From positions 6,683 through 36,610 of the forward strand of contig NW_019091493.1 in NCBI RefSeq assembly GCF_001949145.1: 29,928 bases of DNA, given 5' to 3'. A model generated the notes under the pieces. That model made no database searches. It saw nothing but the letters and a program-made list of their open reading frames with translations, and was not told the origin of the DNA. Made by a program: the position numbers and the translations under genes. Positions 12,052 to 20,351 of this stretch are shown piece after piece. The DNA is from Acanthaster planci (Eukaryota; Echinodermata; Asteroidea; Valvatida; Acanthasteridae). The stretch's first letter is position 1. Each line of letters begins with the position of its first letter.

Positions 12052-13828
12052 AAACTGAAGACGAAAAGAAAAGAAAGAAAAATATGACAGATCTGAAATA
12101 TTTTTCCACGTTTTAATACGAAATTCAGTTTTATTTTAACAACCATGCAGTACAAAAGAGTAGCATTGTGCATAGAATAAGAAGGTTGAATTGTTTATAT
12201 ACTGTGCTTAGCGTTTTCACATTAACGATGGTTTCATTTCCTGCAAAAAGATGCAGAATTTTTAATCTCAAAGTTTTAATTGAGGCATGCAGGAACAAAA
12301 GAAACAACGAAATAAAATTGTTAATGCAAGTAACAAGGCTCATCTTCCAAATGTATTCTGTGTGATTTGGCTGAAGACTGCGTTCATATCTCCAAGCAAA
12401 AAACAAGCCTTTTCTGTAATGCATTTGGAGTACAAGTACAATTTCTTCTGTTACTAACTTACTGCATAGGTAGCAACAGCGACTCATTACTCATGAGAAA
12501 CAATTATAGATGTTATGCTGTGACCAGTTTATTATTAAACAACGGAAATGGAGAGAAGCTTTTGACTGTGCCTTACCATTCTGAATCTACCAAAACACAA
12601 AATCAAAAGCAAAAAACAAAACACACACAAAAAACCCAGAAGCAAAGAACATACACAAAGAGTACACTTGAATATCAGGATACATCTTTTTCTATAATTT
12701 TTCATATCCTATCTACTGTGGCATTAGATTTTATCACTACAGTGGTATAAGCTAAGAACTTGTTGATCAACAGTGAATTTAGACTTTTGATAGCGTCTTC
12801 TGCTGAATTGAACAACTAATTGAACAACTAATAGATACCTTTCCAACAATCAGAGTTCTCGGCCAGACAGCAAGACATCCCACCAGGGCAAAGACTACAG
12901 CAAAGTCTTCTCTCAAGGAAGTAGCCTAAGCCATCGGCTTCTTGAGCTAGATCCCGTCATTTGCGCTACACCCATTCCCCTGCTAGCATGTCTTTGTGAC
13001 ATCACTGTCTGAGACTGGTGAAGAGACTAGTAATACTGGAAGAGAAACACATGGCAGAAGGCAATGTTAGGAAGACCAGGAGTTAGGTAGATTGTATGTA
13101 CATGTAAATGCACCTGCATATGCTCGATTTCAGTCCTCCAGAGACTTAATGCACATCCTAGCTTGAGGCTGCTCGAAACTCAAACCTTACTTCCTCAAGT
13201 GTCACTTCTCCAAATGACTCATGGAGAGTTACAGGATTTAAACTAACTTGCATTGCTTATCAGAGTTGACATGGATTTGATTTTTCAAGGGAATGGGGAA
13301 CTTCTCAGGTAAAAAGCAGCAGCAAGGTCATTCACACAAACCTGAAATCTTTGCAATGGGTATAAAATATTTTGTTGACAATGATGACATTGATTGACTC
13401 CAGTCTTGGGGAGGGGCTGATGACCTCCGCTCTAAATGGTAAATGATTAAGACACAGCTTAGATTGTCAGGGTTCAACTTGATGCTAAGTCTCTTTTCCA
13501 AAATTTAGCCTGTACCCTCCTCTCCTTCAAAAAAGTTGGCAGCTCAGAACTTCCGCCTCCTTTCATAACACAAAGTATTTTGAAAGAAAGATCCCCTTCC
13601 ATTAAGCAGTATTCCAGGGATGGGTGCATCCCATTGAGCAAAGACAGGCGTTCCCAATATAGAAACCCCTGATAGTTTTAATTTCAGAGTTCACTCCCGT
13701 GTTGGGGTTATGGGTAATCTTCTAAGCATTTTCACATCGGACATAAAAACAAATACAAGCCAAACCTAGTTTTAACCGAGCCTAGAAATACATGTACCTG
13801 ATTACAAGGCTGGAATGACGCGGTCATC
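12052..13828. other. Convergent intergenic zone, including the probable 3' UTR of selenoprotein H (minus strand)
   Basis: The kinase and selenoprotein H stop codons face each other 2.5 kb apart. A eukaryotic selenoprotein mRNA requires a SECIS stem-loop in its 3' UTR, so one should lie on the minus strand below 13829. I did not find one that satisfies the full AUGA...AA...GA core with good helices. A minus-strand AATAAA candidate (TTTATT on plus) lies near 12527-12532. A-rich simple sequence covers about 12595-12660. Confidence 0.4.
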
Positions 13829-14671
13829 TTACAGGGCTTTCTTGAGTTCAGCAATCACCACCGATGAATCCGGGAACTTGAGTTTACGGGGTGGTCCCTT
13901 CTTGATGCCAGTCCAGAGAAGAACCTCTGTGTATTAAACCGCAGCAAATCATACCCCAAATCCAGTTATTTCAAAAGAATTATTTTCCTGGCAACTGGTG
14001 CCCATGTATTATTAACAGGGAAAAAAATGAAATTATTTCATGGTCAAAGGGGCGGGGATGTGGAAAGGAAGAAAAGAGGGAGGGAAAAATTCACATCTGA
14101 AATAGTAATGACTGATTACAATATGAATCGGTGAAAAGAAGACTTGGGGCACTTTGATTCTGGCAACAAACAAACCGTTAATAACAAACTTGATTTAGAC
14201 CTGGCGTTGTTTACATGTATATTGTAGTTTCTGAAGTTCTGTGGAAACAGCTTTAGACTGTATGTGGGGGCTGGAAATGTTGGCGCTACTTACAGAAGAG
14301 CCAATGCATTATTTTTTGTTTTTTATCATTTCAATATAACCAGTGATAACAGTGTTCCAAAAACTTAAACAAAGACTAGTCATAAAAACCATGGAGCGTT
14401 AGCCTCAAAGTGAATTAAGCTGAGAGGAAAAGTTTCACTTTTGATTGGGCTATGCACAATTCAACCAAATATTGCGGGGGGGTCCTCTTGGAGCAAAGAT
14501 TAGATGGATCTAGCTCATCTCTCACCAGAGCCGTCCTCCTTCGCCAGAGTGACCTCAAAGCTCTTGGAGCGCGGCTTGTTGGGGTTCTTCTCGGCGCCAA
14601 GATCCGGGAACTCGGCCTGCAATGCCTCCAGCAGCTGGTCGGCATTGCGGCCGTACACTCGTCAGGAACGG
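13829..14671 (-). CDS. SELENOH: Selenoprotein H, last two coding exons, with UGA-encoded selenocysteine (5' end missing)
   Basis: Two minus-strand exons, 14671-14526 and 13926-13829, join in frame across a GT-AG intron. They encode a peptide starting R-S-(UGA)-R-V-Y-G-R-N-A, through NPNKPRSKSFEV, to LWTGIKKGPPRKLKFPD and ending ELKKAL-stop (31 residues plus TAA in the last exon). The CxxU context, VYGRNA and LWTGIKKGPPRKLKFP blocks match the selenoprotein H family, a small thioredoxin-fold, nucleolar, DNA-binding redox protein linked to glutathione-system expression. The UGA is at 14664-14662 (minus) where the family has selenocysteine. The acceptor leaves a single C at the exon start, so the motif cysteine codon would be split as TG/C with the preceding exon. 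That first exon (N-terminal basic region, usually ending ...EHC) was not found; it may lie in the N gap, in unread intron, or outside the window. Confidence 0.92.
14662..14664 (-). other. SELENOH: Selenocysteine (Sec) UGA codon of selenoprotein H
   Basis: TGA on the minus strand, in frame with 47 downstream codons of the same exon, followed by CGA GTG TAC GGC (R-V-Y-G). In the family this position is the U of CxxU. Family-level conservation continues after it, so it is not a terminator. A standard ORF caller would truncate or miss the gene here. Confidence 0.9.
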
Positions 14672-14784
14672 CTGAAGAAAATACAATAAACACAGGGTGC
14701 TAAATAAATGGATTTAGCCAATGAACAACCGTGTCCTGGTTATGCAGCGACTCAAGCAACAGCCATGACATCTTTGTACAGGAG

Positions 14785-14945
14785 TCCAGACAACTTGTCC
14801 ATTGGGACAACTTGACTCAGGAAAACTCGCCCGTTAAGACCAATGTTGGAGGTCTTATGGCCGAGGCTGGCCTCAAGGCCATTTTTTTCAAAGCCTTGGC
14901 CTCACTACCCAATGACTCTGTCTTGGCCTAGGCCTCGAAACCCTC
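14785..14945. repeat. Degenerate composite minisatellite (GACAACTTG units, then GGCCTTGGCCTC units)
   Basis: 14785-14840 contains units such as GACAACTTGTCCATTGG and GACAACTTGACTC at roughly 17-nt spacing. About 14858-14940 then carries repeated GGCC-CTTGGCCTC words. The same two motif types occur together, in the opposite order, at 17258-17470, which indicates a dispersed family rather than chance. It lies just beyond the selenoprotein H Sec exon on its upstream side. No coding value. Confidence 0.6.
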
Positions 14946-16228
14946 TGGACTCGAAGAATCAGTTAAGGCTGGTTTGAGGCCGCTCGTTTTTAGTCAGTTT
15001 TCTCAGCTTTTACTTTCCCCCCCAAATTTGATGACAAAGTACTTGCGATGTGCATGTGAATGGATCATTTTTGTGTACAAACACATAGTACAGTTCCTAG
15101 ACTCCTAATGATGCAATGCAGCTAAAATAGTTTTCTATCCCCAGGGAGCATTCTTAGTTTCATTTATTGGATACCGTGCACGATATGGGCCTGATGGGTA
15201 CCCCCCACATGTCCAATCCCCATACACACTCTAGACTATTTTTACCTAACACATCCCCCCTAGAAGTCTGTAAAGAATTCCTGAGATTCCGATCAAACAA
15301 TGGCCAACACAAAGGTGGGGGAGGGTTCTCCCTGCCCCATATCTTGCATCATATGATTTATTGCTGCATGAAAAGGATAGCTTTTGTGTTGCGTGAATTA
15401 GGCTGCATGTATTTCATTGAAAGCGCACTGTAATTTTCCGAATGACCAGCACTTGTACTGGACATGCACGTGCAATGGCCGCTCAACATGCCAATTTGCC
15501 CACGATAGCTTCGCATGTGCCCCCGTGCACAGGGTGGTGTGGACAAGGACTGTCTTTTATATGCCATGGATTCATGGTTAGCATAAAGTGCCATTTTTAG
15601 TGCTTTTTCAAGAAAAATTACATGTACAGTCATTTTCCTAGTTCCAGATTTTTCCTAGTTCTGGATCCTTTGAAATAAAAACCTACATGTACCTCTGTGG
15701 TGTTGTTCTTCAGTTCTACAGTCCAAGATAAGTTCTGCTTGAAAGGTGAAATGAAGGCTTCTTCTTGTACAAAAACTGATCTCGGAAAATTTCTAGAAAA
15801 GACATTTTGGCCAGTTTTCCGATTTGCACTTTGACATTTTACAACGGTTTGTCAAAAATTATGGGAGCCAAAAAAATAAAAAAATATTTACAGGGCGATA
15901 GGTTACTCACCATGTGTGATTCCAAATACTTTTTTCATACAAAAGTCATATCAACTTTTGTGTCTAATGTCTGTTTAATCAAAATAACTTGTTAAGTTTC
16001 TGTTTAAAACTGGCCAAAAACTGAACACATATTTTGTCCTAGTTTCGGATCATCCATTATTCGCATGCATTAATGCATATACGTTGCGAACTCAACGACA
16101 CAGACATAGCAGACATGTATACATGTACGTAATGGGTTCTTTAACTGTGCGGCATGGGGAATAGTATTGTTGATAGTTCGCTGCACAACTGAAAAAGTCG
16201 AGTCACAATTTACGCAAGTTCTACGTTT
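14946..16228. other. Non-coding DNA, no gene recognised
   Basis: No supported gene on either strand. It contains several copies of a TCCTAGTT(C/T)-GGAT-like word (about 15636, 15652, 16037), the first of which recurs inverted at 16677-16695. It probably belongs to the first intron or upstream region of selenoprotein H plus dispersed repeats. Confidence 0.45.
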
Positions 16229-16495
16229 GGTTTGTGTTGGTAATTCCAGAAATTAGGGGTCCAAATGTGTGGCATTTTTGTGTCCCTTTTACATTTGACC
16301 TTTGTCAGATCTGCTACATCTGATGTTGAAATATCACTGGAATTGATTTCAAACTATTACTATTTGTGTAGTAGGTAATTTGTATTAATTCATCACTCTT
16401 GGAAATGAGAAAATGAGAACTTACAAAATCGTAAGTCAGATGTGACAGGGGCACGAAAAAAAATGGACCCCTAATTTCTGGAATTACTCCAAACC
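16229..16495. mobile_element. MITE-like element with long terminal inverted repeats, ~267 bp
   Basis: A perfect 24-bp inverted pair, 16240-16263 with 16464-16487, lies a few bases inside outer inverted hexamers GGTTTG (16229-16234) and CAAACC (16490-16495). Inward of the perfect block the arms remain similar, with gaps, for about 35 more bases (GTGTCCC.../...CATCTGAC-type matches), giving arms of about 60-65 bp. The centre is unique AT-rich sequence with no coding frame. This fits a non-autonomous DNA transposon. No clear target-site duplication was found, so the exact ends are uncertain. Confidence 0.78.
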
Positions 16496-17257
16496 GATCC
16501 AAAAATATGAAAAGTGTCCTCGTCACTTTCGTTGATCCTGTAAGTCCAAATTAAAAGCTAAGATTGTGAAAATAATTTGGTAGTATATCCAACACACAAG
16601 GCGGACTACTGACCACATTTCACCAGAATTTGAGGATATCTTGTAGCTGCAATCTCACTGAATAATTTTTGCGATCTGCAACTAGGAAAATGACTGATTA
16701 TCATTTTTGGAAACACTCCTAATTTTTTTCTTTCATTTCTTGTTGAAAAATCGTTCCATTCACTCACAAATTAATTTGGTTACAGGACTACTTGGCAACT
16801 CTGTGACTATCTGTATTCTGTCTTACTTGATTTTTTTTTAATTAAAAGCCAGCATTTCAGCCTTACCTTCTTGCGATTTTGTTTTTATAATTGAAAATAC
16901 TGAGAAATGATTTTGTGGGGAAATGTAAGTATTGAGAGCAATTAAAGTTTTTAAAGTTCTCTCTTTCTGTGACAGTACTCTTACCGTACTTTGTTGAAAG
17001 AAATATAAAAATTGAACTTTGCAACATCTGCTGAACACTAGTTAATTATGCCCATTCAGGTTTGTTTACAAGGTTGTTTACATTGTTAAACTGAAAGTAA
17101 CTAATCAATGAAACACAGCACTTGGTTGTTTTCCTTGGACAAAATAATTGGGAATATTTGTGTAGTGTCATATACAACTGTTTTTTTTGGATCTAGATGA
17201 ATCTTGTGTGCAAGCCAACGGTGCCAAAAGTAGTTATGTTATACATGTATGTGTAAT
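16496..17257. other. AT-rich non-coding DNA
   Basis: No gene recognised. An inverted copy of the 15628-15655 word (AACTAGGAAAATGACTG) sits at about 16680-16696, so the MITE and its surroundings lie inside a wider, poorly preserved inverted arrangement. Confidence 0.4.
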
Positions 17258-17340
17258 TACTGGCCTTGGTCTTGGCCTCGAATGGCAATGATTTGATCAT
17301 GGCCTTGGCCTCAGAGACCCTGGCCTTGAACTTGGCCTTG
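17258..17340. repeat. GGCCTTGGCCTC-type degenerate minisatellite
   Basis: Repeated words TGGCCTTGG, CTTGGCCTC and TTGAACTTGGCCTTGG give a short periodic Leu/Ala-rich open frame that is a repeat artefact. It directly adjoins the GACAACTCGACC array at 17373 and resembles 14858-14940. Confidence 0.7.
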
Positions 17341-17372
17341 GAGGATGTGGACTCGACTCCAACACTGGTTAA

Positions 17373-17470
17373 GACAACTCGACCTTTGAGACACCTCGAA
17401 TATATGTGTGTCAAACCGAAAGACAACTCGACCATCGAGACAAGTCATCCATTGAGACAAGTCGACTCAT
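17373..17470 (+). repeat. Minisatellite arm A: about five units around GACAACTCGACC
   Basis: Units at about 17-nt spacing: GACAACTCGACCTTT, GACACCTCGAAT, GACAACTCGACCATC, GACAAGTCATCCATT and GACAAGTCGACTCATT, mostly joined by 'gA'. The inverse form of the same units occurs at 17792-17935, so the two arrays are arms of an inverted (foldback-like) arrangement around about 320 bp of unique sequence. Confidence 0.75.
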
Positions 17471-17791
17471 TCATGTGGGTGGTTCCAGCTGTGGTGTGCA
17501 CTGCGAGGGCAATCGTGCAGACTTGTGTGTGGGACTCATAATTTAATTGAGGCTGAGACTCAAGGGTCTTCAAAGTCCAAGACAGCACTGTCCATTGCAC
17601 TGTGTCTTGTGTGGGATGCGGCCAGCCACCTTTTTCCTTTACCGCACCACACATGTGCCATCTATTGCCATTTGTCGCAAAACCATTCCCGTGCGTGGCG
17701 TGCCCTGAGGCCTGTGAGTGCAATGCGCGCGAATTTTCCCCAACCACATCGCCTAGCAGTTTCTCGCTAGCCATAATTGTACACTCCTCCC

Positions 17792-17935
17792 AGTCGAGTT
17801 GTCCCTGGGTCGAAGTCTACTTGTCTTGACGGACAAGTTTTCTTAACGGTCGAGTTGTCCAACTATTGAGTTGTCCAACGGTAGGGTTGTCTTATTACAT
17901 GTACCTTCGAGTTGTCTCAATGGATGAGTTGTCCA
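17792..17935 (-). repeat. Minisatellite arm A': inverted copy of arm A units
   Basis: On plus the units read GTCGAGTTGTCC, GTCGAGTTGTCCAACTATT, GAGTTGTCCAACGGT, CGAGTTGTCTCAATGG and GAGTTGTCCAGC, the reverse complement of the arm A unit GACAACTCGACC. Units are degenerate and unevenly spaced. Confidence 0.75.
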
Positions 17936-18547
17936 GCAACCCTTGTCGTACATGTGCATGTAAACATAGCAAGTACATACTGCTGACATGAGCAATTTGG
18001 TCAGTTCAGTTGCAATGTTCAATATCTCTGTGTCCATATACGTCTTTGTGTCAAACAAACTGTTGGGCTACATAAAGGATTCGGCATTCTTCTGAGATAA
18101 ACATGGATCTGGAGGGGATGCTTGTACCCTATAAATGGCATTGGCCATGACATGCCATCATCCCTCAGCCCAAACTGTCATGCAATGAAAATGTATCGTA
18201 ACTGTGAATTCCGATTTTCAACAGCCCAAATGAATGAGGCAGTAAACATAATTGTGGGCAGAGTCAGGCCTGTTAACCATGGATATTAATTTAAGGACCT
18301 CAATAACCATTCTCACCCTCGCAACTGATTTTCTTACTGCCAAACACTGTGCCTGCATGTTTACATAGGCCTAACCCTCCCGAGGGTGTTTGCGCAGTAT
18401 CAAAGCAGAAGCAGAAATAAATTTGTGCAGGCCTTACTTACTCCAAAATTTTGAGTCCTCAATACAGTATAGGCTGAGGGAAACAAAAATTTAGATGGAA
18501 AATATAATGCCACGATGTTGAAAATAGCTGACATAAGAATGGAAATA

Positions 18548-18722
18548 GGTCAAGTCATCCCCCGCCAACTGAAACCCTGGTCAAGTCGTCCCCTGGTTAT
18601 GTTGTCCCCGGGCCAAGTCGTCCCAGGGTCAAGTCATCCCCCAAAATTGAAACCCTGGTCAAGTCGTCCCCTGGTTATGTCATCCCCTGGTCAAGTTGTC
18701 CCCTGGTCAAGCCATCCCTCCC
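18548..18722 (+). repeat. Minisatellite B: ~16-bp GGTCAAGTCGTCCCCT units in an 80-bp higher-order repeat
   Basis: Units such as GGTCAAGTCATCCCCC, GGTCAAGTCGTCCCCT, GGTTATGTTGTCCCCG and GGCCAAGTCGTCCCAG follow one another. Five units form a period of about 80 bp that occurs twice (18548-18627 and 18628-18707) with few differences, followed by two further units. The reverse complement of the unit contains GACGACTTGACC, which matches the arm A core GACAACTCGACC at 10 of 12 positions. Confidence 0.85.
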
Positions 18723-18878
18723 ACTAGTTGTGTGTCAAGGGTTATCTAGTATCTCTGTGTGTAATTTTATTTTTAGGTACATCAACCATACATAGAAGAG
18801 AATGGAAAATAAGATAGACAAACAGAAGACTCGTACTTATTCATTCACAATTTTCATTTGTTTCATTTTTACAACTCA

Positions 18879-19170
18879 NNNNNNNNNNNNNNNNNNNNNN
18901 NNNNNNNNNNNNNNNNNNNNNNNNNNNNNNNNNNNNNNNNNNNNNNNNNNNNNNNNNNNNNNNNNNNNNNNNNNNNNNNNNNNNNNNNNNNNNNNNNNNN
19001 NNNNNNNNNNNNNNNNNNNNNNNNNNNNNNNNNNNNNNNNNNNNNNNNNNNNNNNNNNNNNNNNNNNNNNNNNNNNNNNNNNNNNNNNNNNNNNNNNNNN
19101 NNNNNNNNNNNNNNNNNNNNNNNNNNNNNNNNNNNNNNNNNNNNNNNNNNNNNNNNNNNNNNNNNNNNNN
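18879..19170. other. Assembly gap (292 N)
   Basis: A run of undetermined bases. Open frames reported across it are meaningless. It lies between the inverted arrays B and B', so a hard-to-assemble foldback structure may have caused it. Confidence 1.
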
Positions 19171-19553
19171 TTTAAATTTTAAATCTTGCAGTAGTCATTT
19201 CTAGTAATGCAGAAATGAATTTTAATAATTAAACATTTTGACTGGGTTATTTTGTGAAGAAATCTTGTAGGATTGTATTAAAGTTGTATTTTGTAATAAA
19301 GATCTTGTAAAATGAAGTTACCTGTAATTGTGGCTTTATCAATAGATCAATTAGGGTATATAATTGGGGTTCAGTGGAGTGTGTGAGTGCTCCAAATCAG
19401 CCACAGCCTTTGTCCGCGCGGCAAGGCTCAGTGCACACGGCCACCTTTTTGACGTTTTACCAACAAAGGCGGGGTTTCATGGCAGCTTTAGGTGTGACGT
19501 ACCAGCCGATAAGCTACAGGGTAGGCTCTGAGTTGGGACACACTGTGCTTGTC

Positions 19554-19651
19554 ATGCAAATTTCTCTAGGGGGCTCATTTTTACCCTCAATTTGTCTGTA
19601 ATTTGATTGGCTGGTTGTAACCCACTCAGAATCCCGTCAAAGTCTATAAAA
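19554..19651 (+). promoter_or_regulatory. Promoter-like cluster: octamer, inverted CCAAT, TATA box
   Basis: A perfect octamer ATGCAAAT (19554-19561) is followed by GATTGG (inverted CCAAT, 19605-19610) and TATAAAA (19645-19651), 35 bp between the last two. The order and spacing resemble a core-histone-type RNA polymerase II promoter. No coding sequence follows: 19652-19840 is non-coding with a C-run at about 19761-19768. It lies inside the interval bounded by inverted arrays B and B', so it may be a captured or decayed promoter, or chance. Confidence 0.4.
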
Positions 19652-19840
19652 TGTGATCACAGTTAGTCCCAAGGCGCTAAACGTGGAGATAAAGCCAAGC
19701 CTTGAAGATCCCAGCTCTCAAGAATCTATTCAAGTCAAGATTTCAACAAAACAAATTATCCCCCCCCAAAAAAAACAATACATTACCTCAGTGCAAACTA
19801 GAAAAGTAAAAAAAGTTAAAATTATTATTTAATTATTTAT

Positions 19841-19903
19841 ACTGGGATAACTTGACCCAGGGACGACTTGACCTGGGGACGACATGACTCGGGGACGACT
19901 TGA
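19841..19903 (-). repeat. Minisatellite B': inverted copy of the array B units
   Basis: Reads ACTGGGATAACTTGACC, CAGGGACGACTTGACC, TGGGGACGACATGACTC, GGGGACGACTTGATC, which is the reverse complement of array B units. Its outer edge (ATCAACATTCCGATGAA) and the outer edge of B (before 18548) also match in inverted form, so B and B' look like the two ends of one foldback-type element of about 1.4 kb (18530-19920) that contains the gap. Confidence 0.8.
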
Positions 19904-19963
19904 TCAACATTCCGATGAAGTACGTTCAAGTAGAGTCCACAAGTTGCTCTAGTTCAACCTTTA

Positions 19964-20136
19964 TTAATGTATTGTGCATGATCAGAACTGTATTACTTAT
20001 GCACACCATGAATATTCATGTAACTGATGACGTCACGCAGTGTCAGCGTAATAAATCACCCTTTTCCAACATGGCAGCTCCCAGTGTCGCTTGTCCACAT
20101 TGTTACCCCCGGTATAACCCACACAAATACATAACA
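19964..20136 (+). repeat. 5' long terminal repeat
   Basis: Matches 24436-24608 with no indel from 19971 onward. It contains a 14-bp perfect palindrome CATGAATATTCATG (20007-20020), a CRE TGACGTCA (20028-20035) and AATAAA (polyadenylation-type) shortly after. It ends ...ATAACA, two bases before the primer-binding site. The left edge is placed from the CTTTA duplication and the equal length of the two LTRs. The first seven bases (TTAATGT) do not match the 3' LTR start (TGTAATT). Confidence 0.88.
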
Positions 20137-20138
20137 AC

Positions 20139-20156
20139 TGGCGACGAGGATGGGAT
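20139..20156 (+). other. Primer-binding site (putative)
   Basis: TGGCGACGAGGATGGGAT begins two bases after the 5' LTR. A TGG start is expected of a sequence complementary to the CCA 3' end of a tRNA. The tRNA species was not determined. Confidence 0.75.
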
Positions 20157-20351
20157 TTAATTGGACATTCAGTTACAAGAACTTATCCACTATTGACTGA
20201 GAGTGATTTTCTTCACCGGGGTGAGCTGGAAATCAATGAATTTGGACAGTGTTTACGTCAAATTTTCGCGGCGTGTGGTACGTACATATACACATAGACT
20301 TACCGTTGTGTTTGTCTACTCGTGTAGCGTACATATGTACTGTATTACAAC
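20157..20351 (+). other. Retrotransposon 5' leader
   Basis: Non-coding leader of about 195 bases between the primer-binding site and the first gag ATG at 20352. Nothing else is recognised in it. Confidence 0.6.

Noticed and set aside
13527-13566. Possible SECIS on the minus strand (AUGA, AA ten bases later, UGA) in the selenoprotein H 3' region
   Set aside because: Spacing fits, but the helix between the core motifs is weak (two G-U pairs, two mismatches) and the basal helix is poor. Not reported as a feature.
14452-14703. Open plus-strand frames across the selenoprotein H exon
   Set aside because: They are antisense shadows of the minus-strand coding exon, whose GC-rich codons keep other frames open.
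15911-15960. Minus-strand exon end ...ACATG/GTGAGT as the missing first exon of selenoprotein H
   Set aside because: The donor and the required TG ending fit, but the frame gives NHTC where relatives have EHC, with a stop shortly upstream and no start codon or basic N-terminus.
17445-17829. Open frames on both strands between the inverted arrays A and A'
   Set aside because: They are moderate length only, partly made of repeat units, with no recognisable domain or splice structure.
18548-18722. CRISPR-like array
   Set aside because: The units are contiguous minisatellite repeats without spacers, in a eukaryotic context.
18802-19182. Long open frames over the N run
   Set aside because: They consist of undetermined residues across an assembly gap.
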